NCBI GenBank assembly: GCA_024529925.1
Contig: JAFEUB010001430.1
Location: 318,501-382,500, forward strand
Direction: 5' to 3'
Source of the DNA: Ophthalmolycus amberensis
Lineage: Eukaryota; Chordata; Actinopteri; Perciformes; Zoarcidae
Length of the DNA: 64,000 bases
Below are positions 1-10,925 of this stretch, piece after piece (the stretch's first letter is position 1; the number at the start of each line of letters is the position of its first letter). The notes under the pieces were generated by a model. That model ran no database searches. It worked only from the letters and a program-made list of their open reading frames with translations, and was not told the DNA's origin. The position numbers and the translations under genes were made by a program.

Positions 1-1364
1 GTTTCCTAGCTAGCTGTTTAAGATGAGGATGACCAGCCAGCCCACAAAGACAGGCGCCCGTCCGAGGAGAAGTGTTGGGGCTGCGGGGATAGCCAGCCAG
101 CTAGCACGGTGGTGGATGGAAGCCGGTGGATGGCTGTCATTTATGGCTCTCCGCAAAATACCATCGCTGCAAACGAGTATTTTGTGGGCCACACAGACAG
201 TGTGTGTGGCTTAAAAAAACAACACAAAAAAAAACACTAGCAAGTAGCTTGAGTTAGCTGTGAAGCTCCGATCATCCAAAATGTGAGGCCGCGTCTGGAA
301 CAACGTTGAAAACACTAGGAAGCTCGTCGGAGGATCGCTCTCGTCCAAAAACACGTATCGAAAGCACGTTGTTTAAGTTAGCTAACAGTTTAACGCAAAC
401 TGTTCATCCGATGGCCCCACAGTCCCCTTGCAACATGGAGGCTTTATGTATTTGGAGTTGCATCTGAAGCGGGGGCACTCGGAGTGGGAGGGGGTTTGTT
501 TCTGTGATGGATCCTCTCAGGCTGCCTCGCAGCACTACATTGCTCAAACCCATGCAGCTGGATGGACGCGGCTTTCTCAAGCCTCCTCTCCTCTGTAATT
601 ACTGTTGGTCTCACGCAACACATTACAGCTCTTTATAATAAAACAATGCATTCAAACACAATACACTTTGTGTGAGGGGGGGGAGGGGTGTGGTGAAACT
701 TCAGCTACACCTTTAGGCTACCATGCTTTCATGTCAAACAACAGCGAGAGCGGTTAACAATCCAAGTAAATTAGTTGACGTTTATGTCAAACCCTTTGGT
801 GTGTGTTCTGTGGGGCTAATTTTGACAAGTCGAGAGCGCCACCTAGTGTCTAAAGTAGGAAAATGCTCCGAGGATACCCTGCATTCATAATTATACAATA
901 CAGTAGGTAGGCTACAGTGCCTGCCTGCCTCTGTTCAAGCAATTGCAGTGTCGGATTTGGAGTAGCAAAGATATCACTTCATGACAGGAAACATGAATGG
1001 AAAACTATGAAAACAAATCTGAGAACTCCACTAGATATTGTCCTGACTTCATAATGTGATAGTGTCTATTCTGACACCGAACAGTAGGTCTACATATAAT
1101 ATAGACCTAAAAAAATACCAAAATAAACTTAAGAGTAATTGCTTTTGTCGCTGGTTATCCACTGATACATTTGCGGCAGCGTTTTTAATTGTTCATAAGT
1201 CATTTTTTCATTTAAGCTACAGTCTACGTGCACATGCCTTCATCTCAAGGCTAATCCTCTATCATTATTATTTGACTGGAGAATCATCAGAGGTAGTCTA
1301 TGGTGTCTCTGATCATGTCTTGAATAAAGGTCTATTATAGATGCTATTGATTGATGCAAATGCT

Positions 1365-1365
<1 letters not shown>

Positions 1366-1397
<32 letters not shown>

Positions 1398-1421
1398 TCT
1401 CTCTTTCTCTCTCTCTCTCTC
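1366..1421. repeat. C30 homopolymer followed by TC repeat
   Basis: Thirty consecutive C (1366-1395) run into a TC-rich tract, giving a homopurine/homopyrimidine block with a G-run on the minus strand. Such tracts can form triplex or G-quadruplex DNA and are prone to sequencing error. Confidence 0.9.
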
Positions 1422-1527
1422 TTTTCTTATTCAACCCTTTCTACCAGCGTGTTTTGCGCTCCTGTAAGGTCCTATGGGCTCGGTGCGGACCACCCCTCAC
1501 TGCGGTGCAGTATAGGATAAATATATC

Positions 1528-1572
1528 CCCCCCCTCCTCCTCCTCCTCCTCCTCCTCCGCCTCCTCCTCCTG
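1528..1572. repeat. TCC trinucleotide repeat
   Basis: C-run followed by about 13 TCC units with one CGC interruption. It forms a second homopyrimidine block 130 bp after the C30/TC tract. Confidence 0.9.
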
Positions 1573-1689
1573 TCGTTGAGTCCGCAACATCCTGACTTGC
1601 CGAGGCTGGTGATCGCAGGCAGGCAGCGGCAAGCCCCCCACAGGACGGATGAATTAGAAAACCTGCTGTAACCACCGCCACCCCCTTTT

Positions 1690-1779
1690 ATTTAAAAAAA
1701 CCCACAATAATTCTCTATATTGAAGAGTCTGGCTGTAAACACCGCTGCCTCGATCTTGACAGTGTGAAGCGGATACAAG
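1690..1779 (+). other. hhatl: Possible non-coding leader exon of hhatl
   Basis: A sequence ending ...ggatacaag followed by a good donor (gttagt at 1780) lies upstream of the coding exon that opens with a clear acceptor at 2929-2930. The start is not defined. It is a candidate only; a promoter at about 2354 is the alternative. Confidence 0.2.
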
Positions 1780-2027
1780 GTTAGTAATAACAACAACAAA
1801 AAACTGTTTTATTGGTACAAAGGGTTGAATAGAGGAATATAATAGTCAATGCAGAAAGGCCTGTGTGTTGTCGGCTGTGCATGCTTGGAGCAGCGGAACG
1901 GTAAACCTGTATTTGTATGCAGGACGCTTTGCTGGAGTCCTGCTTAGCCATAGTAACATCTTGGCAGGGACAGGACTTGTTAGTCCAACTCCTTTAACTT
2001 CAGCTCAGAGTGCGGGACATGAGCCTG

Positions 2028-2033
<6 letters not shown>

Positions 2034-2108
<75 letters not shown>
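2034..2108. repeat. CA dinucleotide microsatellite
   Basis: About 37 uninterrupted CA units. Apparent open frames across it are low-complexity and not genes. Confidence 0.95.
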
Positions 2109-2109
<1 letters not shown>

Positions 2110-2945
2110 AGGTACAAGTGCGTTATTCCCCACTGGAAAGTAACTGTCTGTTTTTTCCCCCATGCACCATTCTTGGTCATTCCAGCCCGTGCTAATTATT
2201 CTTTGAAGCGAGTCCCCGGTGCCTCTCAGAGATCACATAGCACTGCAGCTGCCCCGCTGTACAGCAAGACCAACTGCTAGAGCTATAATAGGAAGGAGAG
2301 GTAGGGTTGCGCAGCTGACGGTGCTGATTCCGAGGAGCCAGAGCTCTGCAGTACTATTTAAGTCACAGCCCCGTGGATCCTAAAGCCCTTTTCGTAAAAT
2401 GTCACCTCCTTAAAACACCTGGCATCTGTCACGTTGAACCTGTGAACATGTGTTTTGGAACAAGGAGTTTTACGTTTAAACCCCATCATGAGATTTTGTT
2501 GTGGGTGTGTAGATTTTGTAAGTGGCATTATAGGCTGTTTTTTTCTTCTTCAGTGAGTACATTGTAAAAGCATTGCCCAGGGACTCTATATGAATGGTGA
2601 ATAAAGTGAACAATTTACATACAGGCCTCAAAACCTTTTTGTTGCTACGCCCAAGCATGTATTATTAAGAGGAGGCCGGCAAGGTGCAGGCTTGTCTCAG
2701 CCCTAACTGAAACGTAACACTTTCATTCAGAATAATCAGTGACATCTGGAGAAAAACAAAAGGTAACACTCAATAAAACTCAATAAACCCCTTACTCCAA
2801 TTTACACAATCGTGCATTGCTGGTTTCAGATGTGTCTGTATTTGTTTTCTTCTTCATACTTTTACTGTTTGCCATCAGTCAGGTCTAATGTTGTGTGGCT
2901 GATTGCTTTTTCCACCCCGTTGGGCTGCAGGTTCACAGGTTCACC

Positions 2946-5900
2946 ATGGGGATCAAGACTGCCCTCCCCAGATATGAGCTGTATCTCTACACAGCCGTGC
3001 TCGGCGTGGCCTTGATATGGGCAGGCAGTTGGATATCTGAAGCTTCAAGTGGTGAGTGCAGGACATGTCAAGAGATGTCCAAAAGGCACACAATGACACG
3101 ACTATACGCTATAGAGTGAACTGAAGTTCACTGAAGTCCATTTATATTCATCAGAGTGAGAGCGAATGCACATTTTTAGAAACAGCTGCCGTAGCGGCTG
3201 TATGAGTAAGATGCTCAACACACAGTCAGCACCTTCAGTCCAAATAAATCTCACAGAAAAAATCACTTAGGTGACAATGGGAATTCATTATTATAACACT
3301 GCTCAATTTAATCTAAAACTGTAGAACAAAGTTCATTGAGCAAATTGAAAGAGACCCCCCCCCCCCCCCCTGCCCCCCCCCAAGGAAATCCTGCATGTTC
3401 CGATTAATATGAAAACAATTTAGAGCTGGTCCAATTACATTCTAATCATTTTCCTGATGGAGATATTTCCGACTAAGACTCAATTACACTGAGTCAACTA
3501 ATCCCACACCGCTCCCTCTGAAACACTGCCAAGTGTTTGCATGTTTTCAGACAGTAAAACGCTCAAACTATCCTCTTCACCCACTGGTCTGAATGGACTG
3601 ATTGTAATCTGGCGGATGGTACTGTCTGTCACAGTCTGTGCAGTCAGATGGACCAGGGCAGTCATTCATGCATTTTCTCCTGATTCCTTTTCTTCCCCCG
3701 ACTTTCTTGAAATGGTAATTTTCTGGCTGCTCAGTCCGTTGACATCCACACTGCTCTCCGGTCTGCATGCCACAGTGGCACCGAAAACACCCGTAATAGA
3801 AGCTTGGCCGTGTTCCCAGAATTAAGAGGCTTTCCCTGACTGACCCTCACATTTTGATATTCCTTTTTCATGTCCATTAGTGTAATCAGGCAGAGCCGGA
3901 GGAGCTACTGTCGGGGGCCGCGTGCCAGCCGCATTTATTGCCGTGTACTGAATGTCTCAACATCCCTGTCACGGGTGTTAGCTGTTGACTCAGGTTATGC
4001 AGCGAACTAATCTCCTACAACCAGATTATCACCGTATGAGTGTCGATGTCAAAATAGAAAAGCTTTGCAATCACTACCTTATGTAATGTTTGATGTTATC
4101 AAATGGACTGAATGTGCTCCCAAACCTTAAATTCATTGTGACCGATCCAACAATAACACCAAAGCTGTTTTTTATTTATATGATTCTCAAAATGATTATT
4201 TAATTAAGAACCCAGAAATTTAGATTCCTAAATTTTAGATTTACCTAGAAGCTTTACCATAAATTGCCAGCAGTTGAAATTGTACGACCGTGCTGATTGT
4301 TTGGTGAATGCCCTTTTTTTCTTCCCTCTCTATTCAGAGAATTTAAACAGAAAGGCCTTCAAGGAAAGCGTGAAACCAGGATGGCATTACTTTGGCAGGA
4401 AAATGGTAAATTGCTCACATATAATCCCCTTTGAGTATCTCCTTGTGTTCTATAAGTGGATCTGCTAATGCAAAGACGTCAATGAGTAATGCATCTTCCT
4501 TTTCCGCAGGACGTCGCAGACTTCGAGTGGATGATGTGGTTCTCTACATTCCGCAATCATATCCTTTTTGCTCTCATGGGTCACGTTATCTTTGCCAAGA
4601 TATTCACCCTCTTAGCTCCAAAGGTGCGTGCACGTTTGTGAATGCCCGTCGGCTTGCAGTGTGATCTGATTGCGTACAGGTGTAATGGCATGTCTCTTAT
4701 TATGTGTATATGTACGTCTTGTGTGTGTGTATGTGTGTGTTTGAACACAAGCTTTGCTCTAATCAAGGCCAAGCAACATTTTAATTTAAGATTTAATATG
4801 ATATGTGGTGTAAACATATAAAATCTCATGTACTGATGTAAACAGTAGGCCTTGGGCTGTACAAGTAATTCAGTTCTGTTCAGTTCAGTGTAACTCTATT
4901 CTATTCTATTGAGCAAAATGTAATTTGTACCCCAAGGTCTAACACGTGATTGACTGCATGATCGGCATAGTGTTGGACATGCTGTCTGTTGAGTGCACCT
5001 CTTATTCTCTCCTGTGAACATATGTTTTTGACATATTTAAAACAGTTTGTTTTAAACGTGTTTTCTGTCTTGTTCCATGCTTACAATGAAGATTGGTGTT
5101 GATGGATGTAAGGTAACATTAATAAACTTGTGAATTTCATAACGTTTGTCTTGTGTTTCATTAAAAATTGTTAATACATGGACGGTAGATTTGTTTGTCC
5201 CCCCCCCCCTCATTGTGTAATCATTCCATCTTAAAGTGCATCCATTGTTGTAGATGTAGTGTTGTTGTACTAACACCATTCATCGTGAGTGTTGCATTTA
5301 ATCAAGAATAGAAGTCGTCCCGTCGTGACGCCACACTGACGGTGGCCCCTTCTTTACCCACAGCACAGATCCTTGATCTTTGGTGTGTACGGTGGTTTGG
5401 CAGTGCTGATCACCATGGGCTGGACCTTCATGGCTCTGGTACTGTCTCACTGCGTCATACTCTACAGCGTCGCCCTGGTCAAGAAGAAGTGGCTGTGCTT
5501 TGTGGCCGGCCTCACCACGCTGGCCTCCATCAAGCTGGAGCCCTATAACTCCTGGCAGGTGAGCGGGTGGTTCGAATCAGCCGACATCGAACGAGCTGCG
5601 GGAATGAGAAGGTGATACACAAATGATAATAGATGATGATGATGTCGTCCTTCCTCAGGAAGCCTTGGTGAGCGGCTCTTTCGACCTGCAAGACATCCTG
5701 TTCTATGGAGGATGCGGCTTCAGCATCATGCGCTGTATGAGCTTTGCCTTGGAGAACTGCGAGAGGAAGGACGGCAGCTACACGTTCTCCGACCTGCTGC
5801 GATACAACTTCTACCTCCCCTTCTTCTTCTTTGGACCCATCATGACTTTCGACAGGTTCCATGCCGAGGTGGGGATCTGCGATTCAACTGAGAGTGATGA

Positions 5901-7910
5901 AAAATGAGTGAAAGTGGAAAAAAGTGCAGCAGCCCTCCTGAAACGTGACAGTAGTTATGAAGCTATCAATCAAGTGTATATTGCAGAAGAAGGCTAATGT
6001 AACACCCACTCATAATGCCGTGTGTTTGTATAATTCAATTTAGAGGCAGAGACAGAAAACAAACATGTTGTGTATATGTACACTTTGATTGAAATGACTT
6101 TCCCCACATAGCTGTATTTGACTTTTAGACTGTCTGTTTATCGAGTGTGTGCGCCCACTCAAAATCCTTTTTAATATAAGAATTATTTTGGTTAAACGTC
6201 TGCTGAGATGCTGGGGCGGTCATATCATTTTACAAATCGATGACGGCGTTCCACAGGTGAACAACACCCAGCTGACCCGCAAGGACAGGGAGCTGTGGAA
6301 CATCACCACCAAGGCCTTGCTGCATCTGGGAGTGATTCTGATGGTGGACGTCTTCTTCCACTACCTCTACATCTTGACAATCCCCAGTGACATGAAGCTG
6401 GTCTCCAAGCTTAGTGACTGGAGTCTGGGTGAGTTCCACATACGTTTCTGCGCCGTTTTCACGTGGCTGTGGTCACAAAGGACTAATATCTTACGTTGGT
6501 TCTATGCATTACGTTTACTCCAACCGTATGTGCAAACATGAGAATCTACCTCTTTATTAGAAGTTGCCGCGTTAATGTTATCAACTACTAGCATCAGTGC
6601 ACTTGCTTTGATTTGCAGCTGGTCTGGCTTATTCCAACCTGGTGTATGACTGGGTGAAAGCGGCCGTAATGTTCGGCGTCATCAACACTGTGGCTACACT
6701 GGACCACCTGGACCCTCCTCAGCCTCCCAAGTGTATCACCATGCTCTATGTCTTCGCTGAGACGTACGTGGGATTTACACTAGTTGTGTGTAATCATAAA
6801 AAAATAAATCATTACGTAAATCCTTGTTGCCCATGCTAAACTTTGAATTCCTTTTTTCAGGCACTTTGACAGAGGCATCAATGACTGGCTGTGCAAGTGA
6901 GTTTAAAACCTCGGGTTTAAATGACAGAACCGACAGTATATACAGAGAAGAGAGATTTTGATCCTTCATCGGGTTGAATGCGAGTCGTAATGTTGCAGGT
7001 ATGTTTACGACTACATCGGCGGGGATCACAATAAAATCTTCAAGGAGCTCCTGGCAACCTTCTGCACCTTCGCCATCACCACCTTGTGGCTGGGCCCGTG
7101 TGAGCTGGTTTACATCTGGTCCTTTTTCAACTGCTTCGGCCTCAACTTTGAGCTGTGGGTGGCCAAGTTGTTCTCCTTTCCACCATTTTCAACCATAGAG
7201 GTGAGATACATTGAGATTAAAATCACTTGCAGTCAATAAATGGCGTTATGCTCGGTGTAATTTTGTGCCATATCCCTTAATGTGCCTGCGTCCTATAGGG
7301 TGCCATGGGTGAAGCCATGTCACGCAGGATCCGGGGTGTGTTCAACGCCGCCAACTTCTGGACCATTGTCCTCTACAACGTCCTCTCTCTGAACAGTTTG
7401 GGGTTTGCCAAACTGGTGGGAAGACGACTGATTTTCAAAGGTGGGGAATAACAAAGGTTTATTATATGAAAACAAAGTATTTTCTGTCAGTTCTAGTCAA
7501 AGCGGGAACAACTCAGACATCAAAAGCAACAGAATCTTAAGGGGCGCCATCCTCACATATCACATAACTTAAGATCCTCTTTGTTGCTTTCTTTCCCTTG
7601 GATCTTTCAGGTAGAATAAAAGAACAACAGAGCAGTGTTAAACATAGAGGTTGTTCACATGATTGTCTTCAGTTGAACATCTACTAAGGGCATAGGACAA
7701 AAAAAAGCTGCATTCCTTTAAAGTCGTACTTTCTTCTTCCCTTCCTCTCTTTGTGTTTCTCTTCCAGGTTTCCCTCTGTCCACCCTCTCTGTGTTACTTG
7801 TGACCTACTGTGGCGTCCAGCTGGTGAAGGAAAGGGAGAGACAACAAGCCCTGCTGGACGATCCGGAGCCGGTGAAGGCCGTGGACGGGGGCAAAGTAAA
7901 AGCAGAATAA
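2946..7910 (+). CDS. hhatl: Hedgehog acyltransferase-like protein (HHATL, MBOAT family)
   Basis: Eleven coding exons: 2946-3051, 4338-4405, 4510-4623, 5364-5558, 5659-5868, 6257-6428, 6619-6763, 6861-6896, 6999-7200, 7299-7440, 7768-7910. They join in phase with GT-AG introns to 510 aa (human HHATL is about 504). The N-terminus opens MGIKTALP as in human HHATL, and family blocks follow: RKMDVADFEW, YNFYLPFFFFGPIMTFDRFH, FFHYLYILTIPSD, DHLDPPQPPKCIT, GINDWLCK, FNCFGLNFELW, YCGVQLVKERER. It is a multi-pass ER/SR membrane protein. Where HHAT has its catalytic His in a WHG context, this protein reads TTLWLGP, so acyltransferase activity is not expected, as in mammalian HHATL. Human HHATL is striated-muscle SR-associated. 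Exon 8 is only 36 nt and in frame. The neighbour klhl40 is also its human neighbour. Which teleost paralogue this is cannot be told here. Confidence 0.95.
3355..3380. repeat. C-rich homopolymer tract in hhatl intron 1
   Basis: Two C-runs separated by TG. Low complexity, no gene content. Confidence 0.85.
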
Positions 7911-8840
7911 ACCTGACAGAAAAACGGACCGCATCACATTGTTCCATCCTCGGCCTTGCGAACTGTACCTAACCAGACTGTGACAGCCAGTCAGCACCTG
8001 TATTGTTCACCAGCCTGTGTTGTTGTTTTTTTGCCTTTGTTTGTCAGAAGCGAGGCAACATTTTGAACTGTGAAATATCCTCAAGTGCACTTGCTGTAGA
8101 TAATCGGAACGTCCTTTGGCACAAATCCACCGACGGGGCATTTTGTATTTTAACCGAACAAAAGATTGTTTGACAAATGCTAGGCCTTGCTAAATATTTT
8201 ACGATGCTACACCTAATACTATATATGAAGACATACAGCATTGTTAAGGAACGACTATGATCTGTGTGGTTGTCTCCTCTGTTCACTTTAGATATGATTA
8301 TTTTTAATTATTTACTTAATTTAGCCTTAGACGCCTAATCACCACAATGTTAACCATACTGAAAGGTTTAAAAACTTGAAATCAGGGTGTATGGAGTGCA
8401 ATGAAGACAATAAACCAAGGGTGCTGTGGAGGTCCTCCACATAGCTTGCAGCTGATTGTAAAGCAGATTTGCTCTACTGTCACGAAGCAAAAATACAAGT
8501 CACAATGTATAGAATAGTTAAAGTGGATGGAGAATGCATTAGCTCTCCTGTAAACTTGAAAAATGTAACGTAGTTCAACAGTCCAGAGAGCGACAGCTTT
8601 CCTCCTACTTACTAGGTGTTTCCTCGTCCCTCTCTCACATGATCCAGGCCCCTCTGTGAAAGGCAATAGGCCCCAGCAGGGAATATGGGTCACTCTCTTA
8701 TCCTCCCTGTCACCAAAACCTGCTGTCTGTCGTCAGCGCAGCAGGCGGAGAGAGAAAAAGAAGTGCATGCAAGATTGTAATGCCTTTTCTCATTTGTAGG
8801 GTTTTTATTCAAAGGTGTTCGTTTCAAATGTTCGACTTGA

Positions 8841-8846
8841 AATAAA
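8841..8846 (+). terminator. hhatl: Polyadenylation signal of hhatl
   Basis: AATAAA about 930 nt after the hhatl stop codon, followed by a GT/T-rich stretch (gttttggtt). It implies a 3' UTR of about 0.95 kb; the earlier aataaacctg at 7906 overlaps the stop codon and is too close to be the likely end. Confidence 0.65.
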
Positions 8847-8869
8847 GTTTTGGTTCATCCAAATGTGAC

Positions 8870-10740
8870 ACAGAAGTTTGTTGCAGCAGAATGGAGTGGA
8901 GACCAAAGTGGAAGTATGGTTGTTTGCTTGGATGTGTGAGCACCGTCTTAAATCTGAAACAATTTCATTTTGTTTCAATGGTGGCGATGCTTTAATAAGT
9001 GACTAAAGACTGTGTTGGGTTTTACTTGTGTGACAGTGAGTCGTTGTCATGTATCGCCACAAGATGGCCCAGTTTAACCAAAGTTGATCAAAGGTTCGCC
9101 CACACAGTCTCCCTCAACTGTTAAAGAACATATCAGGCGTGAACACTAAAAAGTATTTTTATTTTTGTTCGAGGAATAATTTACGGTTTGCAGGAATTGC
9201 ACAGGTGTAATTGATCGCGTTAATGATGACCTTCATACTGGCTCACGGGTGGAACTGGCTCAGAGCTTTAATTAATGTTATTAGGTTCACCTGTGCTTCT
9301 CCTGCCACGACAAGTCAAGATCTCTATTGTGAGAGGTCTGAAGGTTAAATCTGTGGTTTCCTCTTTATATCCGTATTGGTCCTTAGTTCACCAAAAAGAT
9401 TCCCTTTAGAAAATCCATATAAATCCATATAAACTTCAAAAGTTGAAGAGTTCCGTTCTAAAGGGTGTAGGCACTGATTTATAAAATATGACTCAAACAC
9501 TTAAAGTTTAAGAACAGTCAAATTTCAAAACTGTGAAAAAATAAAGACAAAGACGTAGAACCATATATACATCCCAGTAGATATACATCACACATTGAAA
9601 TGATTATGATCACGACATTGTTAAATTCATTTCATATGAATATATTTAATAACTCCCTTCAGTTGGACAGTTAGCTTTTTCAGTTAACATGAGCCTCAAA
9701 ATGTGCATTGTGTGTGTTAAACTGCGTTTCGTTAGTCTTTACAAAGAGTTTGCCTTCAGTTGACACGTCTCCTCATCTGATACCTCTCTTATGTTCAGAC
9801 ATTCTTATTTTGTCCTTGTCATATCCTCGAAGTAAACATTTACGTAAACCAAGGAGCTTTCATCTGATTATATGGATTGCACAGTCAGAATTACAAGCAA
9901 TAACAGACATTCCCTGTGTCTGTATCAGTAATAGCAGTGGACTTAATCTTCCACAACTTCTATCTCATTTTCAGACAATAGGTGCCAGTGTTGTTCATCA
10001 CTCTGGATGTATCTCTGGCTCGAATGATTAAAGTGGTTACACATATTTCACATATATAACAAGTGTGAGCATGTCTCATAATCTTCATTGATTACATTGT
10101 GAGAAATGAGACTTGAGACCAGATGTCTCGGACCTGACATTTCAATCCATCCGTTTCTTTTTTTTCCATCAATGTAAGAGGGATAAAAGGGCACATTTAG
10201 TATATCACCTGTTAAATAACAATTAGAAACACCTGTGTCAAGTGACACGGTACATGGTGAATCGTGTCACGCTGTGTTTGTAACCTGAGGAAGGCTCACG
10301 GGGACGCTGTGAATAAACAATACATTTAAGTGCTGTGCTAGTGGTTGGTGTGTGTGTTTTGTTCTAAAACTTTTGAGTTTATTCCACTTTCTGGTGTCAG
10401 AGGAGATTTATTATGTAACATGCTAATCTTGGTTACCGATACCCACCGGCTTGTACCTCCACCAATGTATACATGTAATACGGTGAACTGCTTAACGTCA
10501 GTGTAGCCGCAGTGTATTAACTTTCTCGATCAATAGTGGATCACAAAGAAAAAGATAACTCGTAAAAAGTGTGTGAAAACATCAAAGTGCCGTAATAAGA
10601 GCCAGTCAGGCTGCCTGGTGAGACGTTCTCCTGGATTTAACACGCCGTCACCACCATGCTTAGTAATTCAGCTGTTTGTGGGGGTCTGTGTGGTGCAGGA
10701 GTGGACTGGTCCACCAAAATGGATTCCTCAGCTTTGTGAG
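8870..10740. other. Intergenic DNA between hhatl and klhl40
   Basis: No coding gene or clear repeat family was recognised. It contains a CTCF-like motif at 9057-9068. The longest open frame (9708-10031) has no recognisable domain, and its translation looks like chance coding in AT-rich DNA. Confidence 0.5.
9057..9068 (+). promoter_or_regulatory. CTCF-like motif
   Basis: CCACAAGATGGC fits the CTCF core CCRSNAGRKGGC, about 200 bp beyond the hhatl polyadenylation signal. Motif reading only. Confidence 0.35.
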
Positions 10741-10748
10741 GGTCCTGT

Positions 10749-10798
10749 CTATAAATACGCCGGTGTGACTGACAGCCACGGACAGCTGCAGCCACCGG
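10749..10798 (+). promoter_or_regulatory. klhl40: klhl40 core promoter: TATA-like box and E-box
   Basis: CTATAAATAC at 10749-10758 is a good TATA box and one base short of a MEF2 site (YTAWWWWTAR). It lies 170 bp before the start codon, and a CAGCTG E-box follows at 10793-10798. Transcription would begin near 10780 and give an uninterrupted leader of about 145 nt. An E-box plus a MEF2-like TATA box suits a muscle-restricted gene. Confidence 0.5.
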
Positions 10799-10925
10799 CC
10801 GACCAACCCGTGGAGACCATCCACAGCGATCGGAGCAGCCCTGTGCATGCTGGCAGTCCTGCTCCGTCGTGGGGAGAGAGTACGGAGCCCACAAAAACTA
10901 AACCGGGACGAGGAGATAGAACAAA

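Larger units (their letters stand above)
1..2945. other. Upstream region of hhatl, no coding gene recognised
   Basis: I find no convincing protein-coding exon here. The stretch holds a CTCF-like motif (836-848), a C30/TC tract, a TCC tract, a long CA repeat, and two weak candidates for the hhatl leader or promoter: a possible leader exon ending at 1779 before a gttagt donor, and a TATTTAAG box near 2354-2361 with CAGCTG E-boxes at about 2245 and 2310. Short open frames are low-complexity (poly-Gly, Thr-His) products of the repeats. The first 600 bases could also be the 5' end of a gene lying outside the window. Confidence 0.5.

Noticed and set aside
9708..10031. 107-codon open frame between hhatl and klhl40
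   Set aside because: No domain, no splice or promoter context; composition fits chance.
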